DNA of 64,000 nt from an uncultured Mycoplasmatota bacterium (GCA_900548695.1 URLC01000005.1:1-64000); one strand, 5' to 3'. Counted from the first letter of the stretch, positions 15,560-24,870 are shown. Notes: generated by a model from the letters alone, not told the origin. Numbers and translations: made by a program.

Positions 15560-16047
15560 ATGAAGATCTAAATTACTTTGTAAATAATCGTGAAGTCATT
15601 AAAGCGTTAAGACTAAATACTGGAACTACGCAAAGTCCAACATTTACAAATATGTGTACGACTTCAGAAGTAACGTTAAACACAGAATTTGAAGAAAAAA
15701 CATTTTATGTATTCTGTGACGCAATTCAAAGAGCGGTTTTGACTGGTGCTTCTCTAGGGTTAGATACAACAGTAAAAATCGATATGAACAACAAAGCTAT
15801 CCAAAGTGTATTAGGAAATTTAAAAGCTTTGATTGCAAATGGTTCTATCGCTCAATTCAACAACCAATTAATTCAATTTGATTTATTAACTGGTATTGAT
15901 GAAGGAGTATTAGAATATACAACTTTCCAAGCTCCAGCAAATTTAAAAATTTCAGATTTGGGTGGAGCTGCGGAAGATGAGGGTGAATTTTCACTTGAAA
16001 TTACATTTAACGGAAAAGGTCAAGAGGTTACAGCACCTTCCGTTTAA
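15556..16047 (+). CDS. Major tail protein
   Basis: The 163-residue beta-rich protein follows the tail terminator and precedes the tape measure gene. It has the features of siphophage tube proteins: TFTNMCTTSEVTLNTEFEEK in the N-terminal half, a central helix and a LEITFNGKGQEVTAPS tail. It is followed by a strong terminator, consistent with high expression of this abundant protein. Confidence 0.8.
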   Translation: MNEDLNYFVNNREVIKALRLNTGTTQSPTFTNMCTTSEVTLNTEFEEKTFYVFCDAIQRAVLTGASLGLDTTVKIDMNNKAIQSVLGNLKALIANGSIAQFNNQLIQFDLLTGIDEGVLEYTTFQAPANLKISDLGGAAEDEGEFSLEITFNGKGQEVTAPSV

Positions 16048-16049
16048 CG

Positions 16050-16076
16050 GAGTGGGAGACCACTCTTATTTTTTTA
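16050..16076 (+). terminator. Terminator between major tail and tape measure
   Basis: GAGTGG (16050-16055) pairs perfectly with CCACTC (16060-16065) around a GAGA loop, followed by TTATTTTTTTA. The tail operon continues, so partial termination would make major tail protein more abundant than tape measure. Confidence 0.85.
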
Positions 16077-16092
16077 GGGGGAGGTGTAGAAT

Positions 16093-17922
16093 ATGGCGAC
16101 AAAAGGCGGAAGTGTAGTATTTGAGTTTGAAGGTAATGATTCTAAATTAAAAAATACTTCCTCATCTTTGGGTAAAGGTATATCAACTGCTATGAAAGGT
16201 GGAGCTATAGCAGTTGGAGCTTTGTCCACTGCATTAGGAGGCTTAGTAGTTAGTGCCACTAAATCTTATGCTGATTTAGAACAAAATATTGGTGGTGTCG
16301 AGACATTGTTTAAAGATAGTGCCAATATAGTAATCGATAACGCAAAACGAGCCTATGAAACCGCTGGAATGAGTGCAAATGAGTATATGGAAACTGTGAC
16401 AGGATTCTCTGCTAGTTTGCTTCAATCCTTAGGTGGAGATACCGAAAAAGCGACAAGTTACGCTGACAGAGCCATAACAGACATGGCTGATAATGCTAAC
16501 AAAATGGGTACCGCTATGGAATCCATTCAATGGGCTTATCAAGGCTTTGCTAAGCAAAACTATACAATGCTAGATAATCTTAAACTAGGTTATGGTGGTA
16601 CTAAAGAAGAAATGTCTCGTTTAATTTCGGACGCTTCTAAATTAACTGAAGTCCAAAAAGAATTAGGTATCACAGTCGACGCTAATGATATGTCATTTGG
16701 AAATATTGTAAATGCTATTAGCGTAGTTCAAAAGAATATGGGTATTATGGGAACTACTTCTAAAGAAGCAGCGACTACAATTACAGGTTCTGTAAATTCA
16801 ATGAAAGCCGCTTTTGATAATTTCTTAAATGGTTCAGGAACACCTGAACAATTATCAAAAAGCATTGTTACTGCTTTAAAAAATATTGGTAGTGCAGTTG
16901 GAAAACTAGGCCCTAGTATCATTGATGGATTGGTTGAACTTACCGATACTTTGGTTCAATACATTCCAGGAGCAGTAGAAAGGGCAACGCCAGCTCTTAT
17001 AGGAGGAGCAGTACAATTAGTTAATTCCTTGGTTACCGCATTACCACAACTAACACAAGCATTATTAAATGCTATTATGCAATTGTTACAATCATTAACT
17101 CCACAAATACCTACAATTGTTCAAAATTTATTAAATGGTATGTTACAAATTGTAAATCAGTTAGCGACTTTATATCCAACATTGATTCCACAGTTAGTAC
17201 AGGCTATTTTGGGAATAGTACCAGTTTTAATTAGTAATTTACCAATTTTTGTTAATGCTGGAATTCAATTACTTATTGGTCTAGCCCAAGGATTAGTAGA
17301 TTCTATTCCAATCTTAATGAATATGTTACCAGAGATTGTTACAGGACTAATTAATGGATTGTTAACTGCACTACCACAATTGTTGTTGCTAGGCCCGACT
17401 TTAATTTTAGGTTTAGCACAAGGTTTAATTAATGCAATACCAAGTTTAGTATTAGCAACACCTAAAATAATAAAGGCAATTATCGAAGGACTAATAAGCG
17501 GGATTCCTAATTTCCTACAAGTCGGAGTAGACATGGTCAAAGGGCTTTGGGATGGTTTATTAAATAGTTTAGATTGGCTTAAGAAAAAGATAAAAGGTTG
17601 GGTTGGTAATGTTCTTGAATTTATCAAAGGATTATTTGGTATTCATTCTCCATCGACAGAGTTTGCTTATTTTGGAAAAATGAATGTTTTAGGGTTAGAA
17701 GAAGGAATGGAAGACATGCAAGGAGAACTTAATGATACGATTAATTCGATGATTAACTTAAGTCCATCATTACTCGCCAGTGCTTCAAACACGTATAATC
17801 CTAATATTAGTGTGTCTGTAAATAATGAATTTGAACAAGATCCATTAGGTCAGATGGTTCAAAAGAGAAAAACCTTTGCAAGTGGTGCTAAGAATGATTA
17901 TAACTTCGGAATGGGGGTATAG
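16093..17922 (+). CDS. Tape measure protein
   Basis: The 609-residue protein has a helical N-terminus with SYADLEQNIGGVETLFKDSA and ANEYMETVTGFSASLLQSLG, hallmark stretches of Firmicute siphophage tape measure proteins. A long hydrophobic, repeat-like region (about 275-480) follows, with QLLxxLxxxxPxL motifs such as GLINGLLTALPQLLLLG. A C-terminal FGIHSPSTEFAYFG signature then appears. It sets tail length and helps DNA entry. It is short for the family. GGGGGAGGTG provides a strong RBS. Confidence 0.93.
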   Translation: MATKGGSVVFEFEGNDSKLKNTSSSLGKGISTAMKGGAIAVGALSTALGGLVVSATKSYADLEQNIGGVETLFKDSANIVIDNAKRAYETAGMSANEYMETVTGFSASLLQSLGGDTEKATSYADRAITDMADNANKMGTAMESIQWAYQGFAKQNYTMLDNLKLGYGGTKEEMSRLISDASKLTEVQKELGITVDANDMSFGNIVNAISVVQKNMGIMGTTSKEAATTITGSVNSMKAAFDNFLNGSGTPEQLSKSIVTALKNIGSAVGKLGPSIIDGLVELTDTLVQYIPGAVERATPALIGGAVQLVNSLVTALPQLTQALLNAIMQLLQSLTPQIPTIVQNLLNGMLQIVNQLATLYPTLIPQLVQAILGIVPVLISNLPIFVNAGIQLLIGLAQGLVDSIPILMNMLPEIVTGLINGLLTALPQLLLLGPTLILGLAQGLINAIPSLVLATPKIIKAIIEGLISGIPNFLQVGVDMVKGLWDGLLNSLDWLKKKIKGWVGNVLEFIKGLFGIHSPSTEFAYFGKMNVLGLEEGMEDMQGELNDTINSMINLSPSLLASASNTYNPNISVSVNNEFEQDPLGQMVQKRKTFASGAKNDYNFGMGV

Positions 17923-17924
17923 AA

Positions 17925-19415
17925 GTGATTAAAGTTTTAATAAATAACGAAGAAGTAGTTTTCAACAAAGAAGTAACGATTAACGAAGAAACTTTAGCCA
18001 CTTCTTCTGTCATTTTAAATGGAGTATACCCAAAATCATGGGAAGATGATAGAGACTATGTGTCTAGATTTTACTTACCTAAAGATTATTCTAGATGTGA
18101 ATTCTACGATGAAAGTGAATTGATTTTTGCTGGAGTTGTAAAAAACACGGGAAATATCTCATTGAATCCAAGAGAACCCAAATATTGTAGTTTACAAGTT
18201 TTAGATTTTAAGACTTTGCTTAGTGAAGGAATAACTTTAGACTTCGTAATAGCTGATAAGACTATTAGGGAAGCAATAGAGTTAGTTACTAACGCAATCT
18301 CTAGCTATGGGTTTGTAGTCGGTAACATTATGTTAGATTCAGCAGATGACATTATAGGTGCTTACTCCACATTAGACAAATCCTCTTATGATGTTTATCA
18401 ATATATATCCGAAATAACATTATCAAAATGGTTTACTAGACGAATTGATGAAAAGACTGTAGCAATAGATTTTTATGATGTTGATAAATTGCCGAGAGCT
18501 GATGATATAGAATATACTGAAGCCTACTGGAAACAAAATAATATCATTGATATGACTTATAGTTTTTCAACCGCAGATTACCGTAATAAGCAGGTAATAA
18601 CATCAAGTGAGACTTATGCAAACATTGAGACAAATGAACAATTAATATCAAATGGCTATCAAACTGAATTTACTACACAACAAAAATTAGGGGCTGTAAA
18701 TTCTGTTACTGTTAATGGAGAAAGCAAAAGTATTATCACTAATGACGAAAAAGATATCGGGTTGACAGCGGATTTTTACTACACCACAGGAGAAGCGAAA
18801 TTTACATCCGCAGAAACTTATTCTGCAGGAACTGAAATAAGTATAAGTTATATAGCAATCATTCAAGGTAGAGAGATTGCTTACAATACTTCCGAAATTC
18901 AAAGATTGAATAATCAATTAGGAATAAATGGGGCAATTGCTCGGTATGAGAATAGAAATGATGTTCTTTATTCTAAACAATTGCAATCCATAGCACAGAA
19001 TTATCTGAAATACAAAGGTAAAGCAGAGATAACCTTAAAAATAGAAACCGAAAATTCTAACTTGTTCTTTGTGGGTCAACAAGTCTACTTTAATGGTCCA
19101 AGTGAATTGCCTGATTTAGTTGGTGATTACATGGTCAAAAAAAAGACGACCAGTTTTTATCTAGTTAATGATGTTATGTATGCATTCTACACTTTTGAAT
19201 TGACAAACTCTTACAACTCCGAGACTGCCATAAATTTTTTTGATAATCAAAGAGCAAAGGCAAACGGTAATATTTCTCAAGGAGAGTATGTTTCAAGAAA
19301 CGTAGATGTCGAGAATACAGCTAATATAATCTTTAGTAATTTACAAATAACAGAAATAACCATTGACGGAGACAATACACTAGAGGCGGGTTTAGAAATG
19401 CCTCTTGTAGGGTAG
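17925..19415 (+). CDS. Baseplate hub or tail-associated protein
   Basis: The 496-residue protein begins with GTG 17925, two bases after the tape measure stop. It is beta-rich throughout, with IKVLINNEEVVFNKEVTI, VILNGVYPKSWEDDRDYV and a central IAYNTSEIQRLNNQLG stretch. It resembles hub proteins of the Tal/gp27 type, although no separate distal tail protein gene lies before it. Its probable role is to join tube, tape measure and fibres. Confidence 0.65.
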   Translation: MIKVLINNEEVVFNKEVTINEETLATSSVILNGVYPKSWEDDRDYVSRFYLPKDYSRCEFYDESELIFAGVVKNTGNISLNPREPKYCSLQVLDFKTLLSEGITLDFVIADKTIREAIELVTNAISSYGFVVGNIMLDSADDIIGAYSTLDKSSYDVYQYISEITLSKWFTRRIDEKTVAIDFYDVDKLPRADDIEYTEAYWKQNNIIDMTYSFSTADYRNKQVITSSETYANIETNEQLISNGYQTEFTTQQKLGAVNSVTVNGESKSIITNDEKDIGLTADFYYTTGEAKFTSAETYSAGTEISISYIAIIQGREIAYNTSEIQRLNNQLGINGAIARYENRNDVLYSKQLQSIAQNYLKYKGKAEITLKIETENSNLFFVGQQVYFNGPSELPDLVGDYMVKKKTTSFYLVNDVMYAFYTFELTNSYNSETAINFFDNQRAKANGNISQGEYVSRNVDVENTANIIFSNLQITEITIDGDNTLEAGLEMPLVG

Positions 19416-19423
19416 GTGATTAT

Positions 19424-21367
19424 ATGACAGATGAATTTAAACAAACTTTGTTTGATTACTTGATTAGCAGATTACCAGATAAAAAAGGTACTTATGAAGA
19501 AATTTTTAAAGAAATAAATATATTACCATTTAGCGACTGGCCATATGGAGATATTTTACCAAACAGCTGGAGCAACTTTAAATATGAAGGATTGATTCAA
19601 TCACAAAATAGTGAACTAATAGTTCTATATGGTGGTTATAAAACTACCGATGATATTCCAAGAGGAATTATAACTATCCTAGATAACTCATTTAAACCAA
19701 TTAAAACATTCTATCAATTTAACAATGGTAATTATCTTGATTACATCATGTACATGATTCAAGAGAATGATGGTACATTTGCAATGACTACTTGTCCCGA
19801 TTTTCCACGAGATAAAGAATGGTCCTTTACAAGTAGTACCAAAAAATTTATTATGCTAAATAATTTTACACAGCAAGTAAATAATGATTATTTATTAACA
19901 ATGAGTAAATCATATGATATTCCATATAAAAACAACTACGTTCGTAAAATGTTTAAAGATCCTAATTCTAGTCATTATGTATTGTTATGCTCAGTTTTAA
20001 GAGACCAAAACAGTCCTGATTATGACCAGACTAGAATTATTGAAGTAAAGATAAATGTAGGAAGTGAAAATGAATGGTCATATATCGATACAGATGATAA
20101 TTGGATTTTAGGTGACTCTTATGTCGAATTTGATAGTGATAGCAAAGCATTTGTTGAATTGTTGTTAACATCTTCATTACCTAATAATTATAATATCGTA
20201 ACATGGACTAAGAATTTTACCGAAACTAATTATACGTATAAAACAATTTATACGTTTGACTATAAGCCATATATTGATAGCGTACAGTACAATAATCAGA
20301 ATGTTTTTCTAAATAAAAATGAATTGTATTTTGTTCAAAATAATCAACACTGGGGTACTTCTGGAAAAGCAGTTCCAAAATATATTGGCTTGTATTATTA
20401 TAACGTTGAATCAGAGAAATTGAAGACCATTTATGAACACTATTTAGGAGATTACGATTTTTGCGATTTAGAAGCTATTTATATAGTTGAAAATAATAAT
20501 AAACTATATATAGAGTTCAACGATAATATAAATGCGAATAACATAAGTGCTGATTATTATTTTCAAAGATTAGAAAATAATCAATGGAATCCAATTAAAA
20601 TTAGCGAAAATCAATATTTTAGATATAACACAAGGGCATTGTATGTTAATAATCAATTCAATTTACTAAACTGGTTTTCATATGCAACAAACCCACAGTC
20701 ACAATATTGGTATCTTTTGAACATTAAAGAAAATTATAATCAGTCTAAATATAATGGGCAACCTTATATAAATACTAATACATTAATATCCGATAATGTA
20801 GAAATATATTCAAATGGTAATTTAGTATTTGCAAGAGACTTATATAACAAATCATTAAATAATAACACTACCGTTTCAACTGTAGAAGTGCCTAATAACT
20901 ATTTGAATGATATAGATATTACTAATAAAAATCTGTTATCAGAGACTAACTTAAATTTAGTAGAAGATACTAATATGGTTCAAAAAAACATTTATGAGAC
21001 GTTATATATAAATTTCATTAATACTTTACTTATAATAGATAGAAATAGCACCAATCAAACACTGAATCAACAAGCCAGTACATATTTAAATATTCAAATA
21101 AATAACAAAGAAGGATATTCTAAAGCACAAATCTATCCTAAAGTAATCATTACTTATCAAGATAACTCAGCTAAAGAAATAACCTTTGAATATCAAGATG
21201 TAGAAGAAACATCAGCAGATATTGTATTTGCGATTTATGCAAATAAACCAATACAAGATGTAAAAATAGTTTCAAATGATAAAACTACTGTCTATCAAAC
21301 AATCAATTTAACTAATTTAGAACAAGATAAATACTATGTCATAAGACAAAATTTAAAAATAATTTAA
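19424..21367 (+). CDS. Large tail fibre or receptor-binding protein
   Basis: The 647-residue protein has a low-complexity asparagine-, tyrosine- and aspartate-rich composition. The middle (about 60-450) has repeated beta-strand and YY/W patterns such as FLNKNELYFVQNNQHWG that suggest a beta-propeller or extended fibre. A different domain, from about 480 to the end, carries NMVQKNIYETLYINFINTLL. No catalytic motif is seen. By position (after the hub, before lysis) it is a host-recognition component. Confidence 0.6.
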   Translation: MTDEFKQTLFDYLISRLPDKKGTYEEIFKEINILPFSDWPYGDILPNSWSNFKYEGLIQSQNSELIVLYGGYKTTDDIPRGIITILDNSFKPIKTFYQFNNGNYLDYIMYMIQENDGTFAMTTCPDFPRDKEWSFTSSTKKFIMLNNFTQQVNNDYLLTMSKSYDIPYKNNYVRKMFKDPNSSHYVLLCSVLRDQNSPDYDQTRIIEVKINVGSENEWSYIDTDDNWILGDSYVEFDSDSKAFVELLLTSSLPNNYNIVTWTKNFTETNYTYKTIYTFDYKPYIDSVQYNNQNVFLNKNELYFVQNNQHWGTSGKAVPKYIGLYYYNVESEKLKTIYEHYLGDYDFCDLEAIYIVENNNKLYIEFNDNINANNISADYYFQRLENNQWNPIKISENQYFRYNTRALYVNNQFNLLNWFSYATNPQSQYWYLLNIKENYNQSKYNGQPYINTNTLISDNVEIYSNGNLVFARDLYNKSLNNNTTVSTVEVPNNYLNDIDITNKNLLSETNLNLVEDTNMVQKNIYETLYINFINTLLIIDRNSTNQTLNQQASTYLNIQINNKEGYSKAQIYPKVIITYQDNSAKEITFEYQDVEETSADIVFAIYANKPIQDVKIVSNDKTTVYQTINLTNLEQDKYYVIRQNLKII

Positions 21368-21378
21368 GGAGGCAAAAA

Positions 21379-21930
21379 ATGGCACTAATGCAAATAACTT
21401 TTACTGATAAAACAAATATGGATACAAAACCAAATATACCATCTACACAAAAAGTGACTGATGATGATATGAACGAAATAAAAAGAGTGGTCAATAATAA
21501 TTCCTTGGAAGCGGAAAATTCAATTTTGCTAGCCTCAGTTTTAGAATCACAATCTTTAAATGTCGGCACTCAAAAATTGAAAATAGATACAAGTGAAATT
21601 GTGGGAAACTATTTCGAATTTGACAGTGAAAATAACCAAATAAAAGTTCTAAAAGATTGTATTGCATTACTCAGCGGGAGTGTTTTTGTGGATGGAAGTA
21701 ATGGTGACGGCTATGTTTGGACACACATAAGAGTGAATTCAAAAAATATTACTTCAAGTTTAACACGAGTTATAAATAGGGACTATACACAATGCTCTAT
21801 TCCTACTATTGCAACACAATTAAAAACAAACGATGTGATTGATTGCTACGTTGATTATTCTCTCGCTGGTGGAACACCTAAAATAAGAACATCTAATGAT
21901 AACACCTTCTTATCAGTTGTCAAAATTTAG
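21379..21930 (+). CDS. Small tail fibre or baseplate upper protein
   Basis: The 183-residue protein begins with a strand-turn motif (ITFTDKTNMDTKPNIPSTQK), a VTDDDMNEIKRVVNNNSL helix shared by many phage structural proteins, and ends in a beta-rich, jelly-roll-like domain (DGSNGDGYVWTHIRVNSK). This is consistent with a trimeric tip or complement-C1q-like head. AAGGAGGCAAAAA precedes the ATG. Confidence 0.6.
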   Translation: MALMQITFTDKTNMDTKPNIPSTQKVTDDDMNEIKRVVNNNSLEAENSILLASVLESQSLNVGTQKLKIDTSEIVGNYFEFDSENNQIKVLKDCIALLSGSVFVDGSNGDGYVWTHIRVNSKNITSSLTRVINRDYTQCSIPTIATQLKTNDVIDCYVDYSLAGGTPKIRTSNDNTFLSVVKI

Positions 21931-21939
21931 GAGGTAATT

Positions 21940-22236
21940 ATGGAAGAAGAAAAGCAAAGCTTCGAAATAGCAGTGTTAACTAGGTTAGCAGTAATCGAGA
22001 GTAAATTAGATAAATATGCAAAAATAGAGGATGTGGCTTATAGAGCCTATAACAATGCAAAAGAAAATTCTAAAGATATAAATTACTTAAAAGAGAAAAC
22101 AACTTCGATTGAAAAAGAAGTTGAGACATTAAAAGACCAGCCTAGACAAAGGTGGTTTAATTTAATAGGGACAATAGTTAGTGTAGTGATTACGGCTATC
22201 GTGACATTTGCGTTAGCAAAAATAGGATTAAAATAG
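21940..22236 (+). CDS. XhlA-like lysis accessory protein
   Basis: The 98-residue protein has a long charged coiled coil with LTRLAVIESKLDKYAKIED, then DQPRQRWFNLIGTIVSVVITA leading to a single C-terminal membrane helix. That arrangement (coiled coil plus C-terminal transmembrane segment) matches haemolysin XhlA or holin-accessory proteins. It heads the lysis module with a GGAGG RBS. Confidence 0.75.
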   Translation: MEEEKQSFEIAVLTRLAVIESKLDKYAKIEDVAYRAYNNAKENSKDINYLKEKTTSIEKEVETLKDQPRQRWFNLIGTIVSVVITAIVTFALAKIGLK

Positions 22237-22246
22237 GAGGTAGAAT

Positions 22247-22420
22247 ATGAAAAAAGCATGGACTGATTTAAAAAGTTTTGTGACGGTGATTATGACAATC
22301 GCAATGGTCGTATTATTATTTATTCCATATAATATCGACAAAGAAATATTAGTATTATTTAGTACATCATATGGTGCAATTATGACGTATTATTTCAATA
22401 GAAAGAAGGAGAGTGAGTAG
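22247..22420 (+). CDS. Small holin
   Basis: ATG 22247 follows AGGAGGTAGAAT. The 57-residue protein has two hydrophobic stretches (VTVIMTIAMVVLLFI and ILVLFSTSYGAIMTYYF) separated by YNIDKE, with a charged C-terminus NRKKESE. Length, topology and position between the XhlA-like gene and lysin fit a phage holin that forms membrane holes. TAG 22418-22420 lies one base before the lysin ATG. Confidence 0.7.
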   Translation: MKKAWTDLKSFVTVIMTIAMVVLLFIPYNIDKEILVLFSTSYGAIMTYYFNRKKESE

Positions 22421-22421
22421 T

Positions 22422-23366
22422 ATGTTAAAAGGAATAGATATTTCCCATCATCAAAATGGAATTAATATCGCCAATCTTGATGTTGACTTTGTAATTTGTA
22501 AGGCAACTGAAGGGGTAGGATACGTAGATGAATGTTGTGATAAGTTTTACCAACAAGCAAAAAAAGCTGGTAAAAAATTAGGTGTGTACCACTTTGCAAG
22601 ACCAGATTTAGGTAATTCTGCAGAAGCAGAAGCCAATTGGTTTATAAAAAATATAAAAGGATATATTAATGAAGCTATTCTAATTTTGGATTGGGAAAGT
22701 GGTAATTTAAACAATCCTAATTGGGTAAAAGCATTTTGTGATAAAGTAAAAAATGAAACTGGAGTAAAGCCTATAGTTTATATGAGTGCGTCTCCCGCAA
22801 ACAGTTTTGATTGGAGTCCTGTTGTAAAGGGTGACTATGGCCTTTGGATAGCAAGTTATGGTTCAAACAATGGTCAAGCAAATAAAGCCCCCGTCAGTAG
22901 TAAATGGCCGTTCTACTGCATGTGGCAGTATACTTCTAGAGGTAGAATTAATGGTTATAATGGAAACCTAGATTTAAACTATTTTTATGGTACGAAAGAA
23001 GCATGGGATAAGTACGCAAATGGTAGTGCTCCTGCACAAGATTCTAAAGCAGACCAAGTTTTATATCCTGGATCTAAAGTACAATTTTACGGATGCCAGA
23101 TTGATGATATCAAAACTGTTGGAGATAAGACAACCTTTTATTCTGATAACTACGGAGTTTGGCTACCAATCACGAGTTGGTATCGGGTTGGAGAAAAAGG
23201 AGAAAGATATATTAACCAAATTTCTAGCAAAGGAAATTGGTTAATGAATGACAGTATTTATACAGTTAAATCAGTGTCTAAGAATCCAGATAGGGCAGTA
23301 ATTAATGTAGAGGGCAAAGACTATAATGTCTTATCTAGCAGTCTTTATGAAGTTTCTAATTCGTAA
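22422..23366 (+). CDS. GH25 muramidase endolysin
   Basis: ATG 22422 follows AAGGAGAGTGAG; an in-frame upstream GTG (22413) lies in the holin gene. Residues 1-205 form a GH25 domain with GIDISHHQ (D6) and ILDWESG (D90, E92, the catalytic acid pair), YHFARPD and WQYTSRGRINGYNGNLDLN. The C-terminal 110 residues (DQVLYPGSKVQFYGCQIDD) look like a beta-rich cell-wall-binding domain. It cleaves peptidoglycan at lysis. No signal peptide is present, so export depends on the holin. Confidence 0.93.
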   Translation: MLKGIDISHHQNGINIANLDVDFVICKATEGVGYVDECCDKFYQQAKKAGKKLGVYHFARPDLGNSAEAEANWFIKNIKGYINEAILILDWESGNLNNPNWVKAFCDKVKNETGVKPIVYMSASPANSFDWSPVVKGDYGLWIASYGSNNGQANKAPVSSKWPFYCMWQYTSRGRINGYNGNLDLNYFYGTKEAWDKYANGSAPAQDSKADQVLYPGSKVQFYGCQIDDIKTVGDKTTFYSDNYGVWLPITSWYRVGEKGERYINQISSKGNWLMNDSIYTVKSVSKNPDRAVINVEGKDYNVLSSSLYEVSNS

Positions 23367-23420
23367 ATTAATTAATTGCAATTTTAAAAATTAATACAAC
23401 GAAAATTAAAAATCGAAAAG

Positions 23421-23474
23421 AAAGAGACTCTCATTTCGCTAAATTAGTGATTTGATAAGTCTCTTTTTTTGTGT
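23421..23474 (+). terminator. Terminator after the lysis module
   Basis: AAAGAGACT (23421-23429) pairs with AGTCTCTTT (23458-23466), followed by TTTTTGTG. The loop is long (28 bases) and holds a smaller stem. It ends the late operon. Confidence 0.8.
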
Positions 23475-23503
23475 TTTAATACCACTACGAAAGGAGGTAT
23501 TAG

Positions 23504-23674
23504 ATGATTACAAAAATTTTAAATGATGAAGAACGGAGAATGTTTAACAAGATTCATGAGATTAAATCAGAAATAGTTTTTATAAAGAAATCAGGTAATA
23601 AATATTATGTGAGTATAAATGTTAATAAGTATATTAGATTAAAGTCTGATATTGCAAAATTATTTGGAATTTAA
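23504..23674 (+). CDS. Small hypothetical protein (56 aa)
   Basis: ATG 23504 follows AAAGGAGGTATTAG, a strong ribosome site. The 56 residues start with a helix (MITKILNDEERRMFNKIHE) and end in KYYVSINVNKYIRLKSDI. Its 3' end overlaps the 3' end of the convergent RHH gene by 15 bases. It follows the lysis terminator, so it belongs to a separate transcript. Function unknown. Confidence 0.6.
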   Translation: MITKILNDEERRMFNKIHEIKSEIVFIKKSGNKYYVSINVNKYIRLKSDIAKLFGI

Positions 23675-24067
23675 ATCTTCAGGATTCGTTAAGAGAACAT
23701 CTTTTTTTAAAAAATATCTGAAGCATTCTTCTACTGTAAAAATATTGCTGAGATAGGTATGGTCTACAACTTCTTCTTGATTTTTATTCATATATTTAAA
23801 TATATAGTTTCCTTTAATATCCTTTTTTATAAATTTGATTCTTTCCACATCGTTGTCATTTTTTGTTTTGATTTTAAACTCTCTAATGGCATTACGTAAA
23901 AAGTCTGCCTGAGAAATATTATACTCTTTTAATATAAGGTCTAGATTTATTTTTTCATTTTTATTTAAATCAACCTTAAATTGTGCTTTGTGTTCTTTTT
24001 TATAGCTGACATCATATTCTCTTTTATTAAATTTTACCATGTCTTCTTTTTGTTTCATATCTTGCAT
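23660..24067 (-). CDS. Ribbon-helix-helix-like protein
   Basis: The protein is up to 135 residues; a later start (24040, MVKFNKREYD) has a slightly better RBS. The core YKKEHKAQFKVDLNKNEKIN, LDLILKEYNISQADFLRNAI reads as strand-helix-helix of the RHH/CopG type, typical of mobile-element repressors or antitoxins. The C-terminal half is charged without known motif. The gene is divergent from the small RNA promoter at 24070, so the two may be linked. Confidence 0.6.
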   Translation of the reverse strand: MQDMKQKEDMVKFNKREYDVSYKKEHKAQFKVDLNKNEKINLDLILKEYNISQADFLRNAIREFKIKTKNDNDVERIKFIKKDIKGNYIFKYMNKNQEEVVDHTYLSNIFTVEECFRYFLKKDVLLTNPEDLNSK

Positions 24068-24069
24068 AT

Positions 24070-24098
24070 TTGACAGTGAAATTATTCTATGATATAAT
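24070..24098 (+). promoter_or_regulatory. Perfect consensus sigma-A promoter
   Basis: TTGACA (24070-24075), a 17-base spacer and TATAAT (24093-24098): both hexamers are exact. It points to the right, into about 85 bases without an ORF that end in a terminator. Confidence 0.9.
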
Positions 24099-24104
24099 CA
24101 TTGA

Positions 24105-24190
24105 TGAAGAGGAGCTTTAGCTCCATCTTCTAGAAATTTTTGTAACCTTATGTTTTCGATTTATTTCGAAGCTTAAGGTTATTTTTATTT
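24105..24190 (+). ncRNA. Candidate small RNA, two hairpins
   Basis: Transcription from the 24070 promoter would start about 24105. The RNA contains an almost perfect hairpin (GAAGAGGAGCT at 24106-24116 with AGCTCCATCTTC at 24119-24130, one-base bulge) and an intrinsic terminator (TAACCTTA 24143-24150 with TAAGGTTA 24174-24181, then TTTTTATTTT). No ORF with an RBS lies inside. It is divergent from the RHH gene. Function unknown; a regulatory or antitoxin RNA is possible. Confidence 0.65.
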
Positions 24191-24494
24191 TCCATAATGT
24201 TATAGAAAATTTCACTCTTTCATCTCCTTTCTAATACAAGTATATCATACTGCGTACGTAGTGTCGATGATTTTTGATAAATTCTTTTAAAAAACTATAA
24301 AAATTAGATAAAATACCACACGTATACCACAGTGTTTCCTTATTGTTATATATAACAATAAAACTAAATTCTGTCTTTCGGCACCATTGGGAAATCTGTT
24401 CGAACTTTTCGAACTTTTGATATAGGAATCAATCAGAAATGATTGATTTTTTCGTTTTTATGAAAAAATCAACCTAGAAGAAAGGTTGGTGCTT
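24191..24494 (+). promoter_or_regulatory. Leader RNA, motif copy A, nested attenuator
   Basis: A promoter is likely at TTGATA 24274 / TATAAA 24296 (16-base spacer). A perfect 11-bp palindromic stem lies at about 24339-24360. The conserved motif CGGCACCATTGGGAAATC starts at 24379, followed by GTTCGAA/TTCGAAC hairpin (to 24414). A terminator then appears: AATCAATCA/TGATTGATT plus T-run (24427-24452). An 11-bp stem (24443-24453 with 24462-24472) overlaps the 3' arm of the terminator, and CAACCT/AGGTTG (24470-24488) can mask the ribosome site of the next gene. This nested layout suggests controlled read-through. Confidence 0.6.
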
Positions 24495-24767
24495 ATGATT
24501 AATGTAATCAAACAAGAAATTGATATGGAGGAGTCTTTAAGAAAAAGATTAGAGATTATCTGTGATTTTTGTAATGCTACTCCAACGTTTATAAATGGTA
24601 GTATAAGAAGAATTGATAAAACTAATTTAAGTTATATTGAACCACACAGAATTATTATTAACGATATGACTTTTCTTGCTTTTAATTATTCCAATGAAAT
24701 CTATATTAATAACTTGAGTAAAAAGATAAAATTAGCAGAATTAGAAAACTATATTAAATCACATTAA
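24495..24767 (+). CDS. Hypothetical protein behind leader RNA
   Basis: ATG 24495 follows AGAAAGGTTGGTGCTT, whose AAGG is inside a possible hairpin. The 90 residues open with an acidic helix (VIKQEIDMEESLRKRLEI) and continue with ICDFCNATPTFINGSIRR and strands YIEPHRIIIN, FLAFNYSNEIYI. No known domain is recognised. It is under the control of leader copy A, so it is presumably tightly regulated. Confidence 0.6.
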   Translation: MINVIKQEIDMEESLRKRLEIICDFCNATPTFINGSIRRIDKTNLSYIEPHRIIINDMTFLAFNYSNEIYINNLSKKIKLAELENYIKSH

Positions 24768-24870
24768 CTATTCCCTACAAATAGGGTATAGACAAATCTT
24801 GTAAAATATTGTAGAATAAGACATCAATAAATGACATGCAGTATCGTTATTTTTAGAAATGGGGTACTTT

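Noticed and set aside
17265..17627. Minus-strand open frame of 120 codons in the tape measure gene
   Set aside because: The region is repetitive and hydrophobic on the plus strand, which keeps antisense frames open; no start signals.
22987..23244. Plus-strand 85-codon frame in the lysin gene
   Set aside because: Out-of-frame shadow within the GH25 cell-wall-binding domain; no RBS.
24230..24262. Palindromic CTGCGTACGTAG as a prophage att core
   Set aside because: No second copy was found in the window, so no evidence for attachment; left unassigned.
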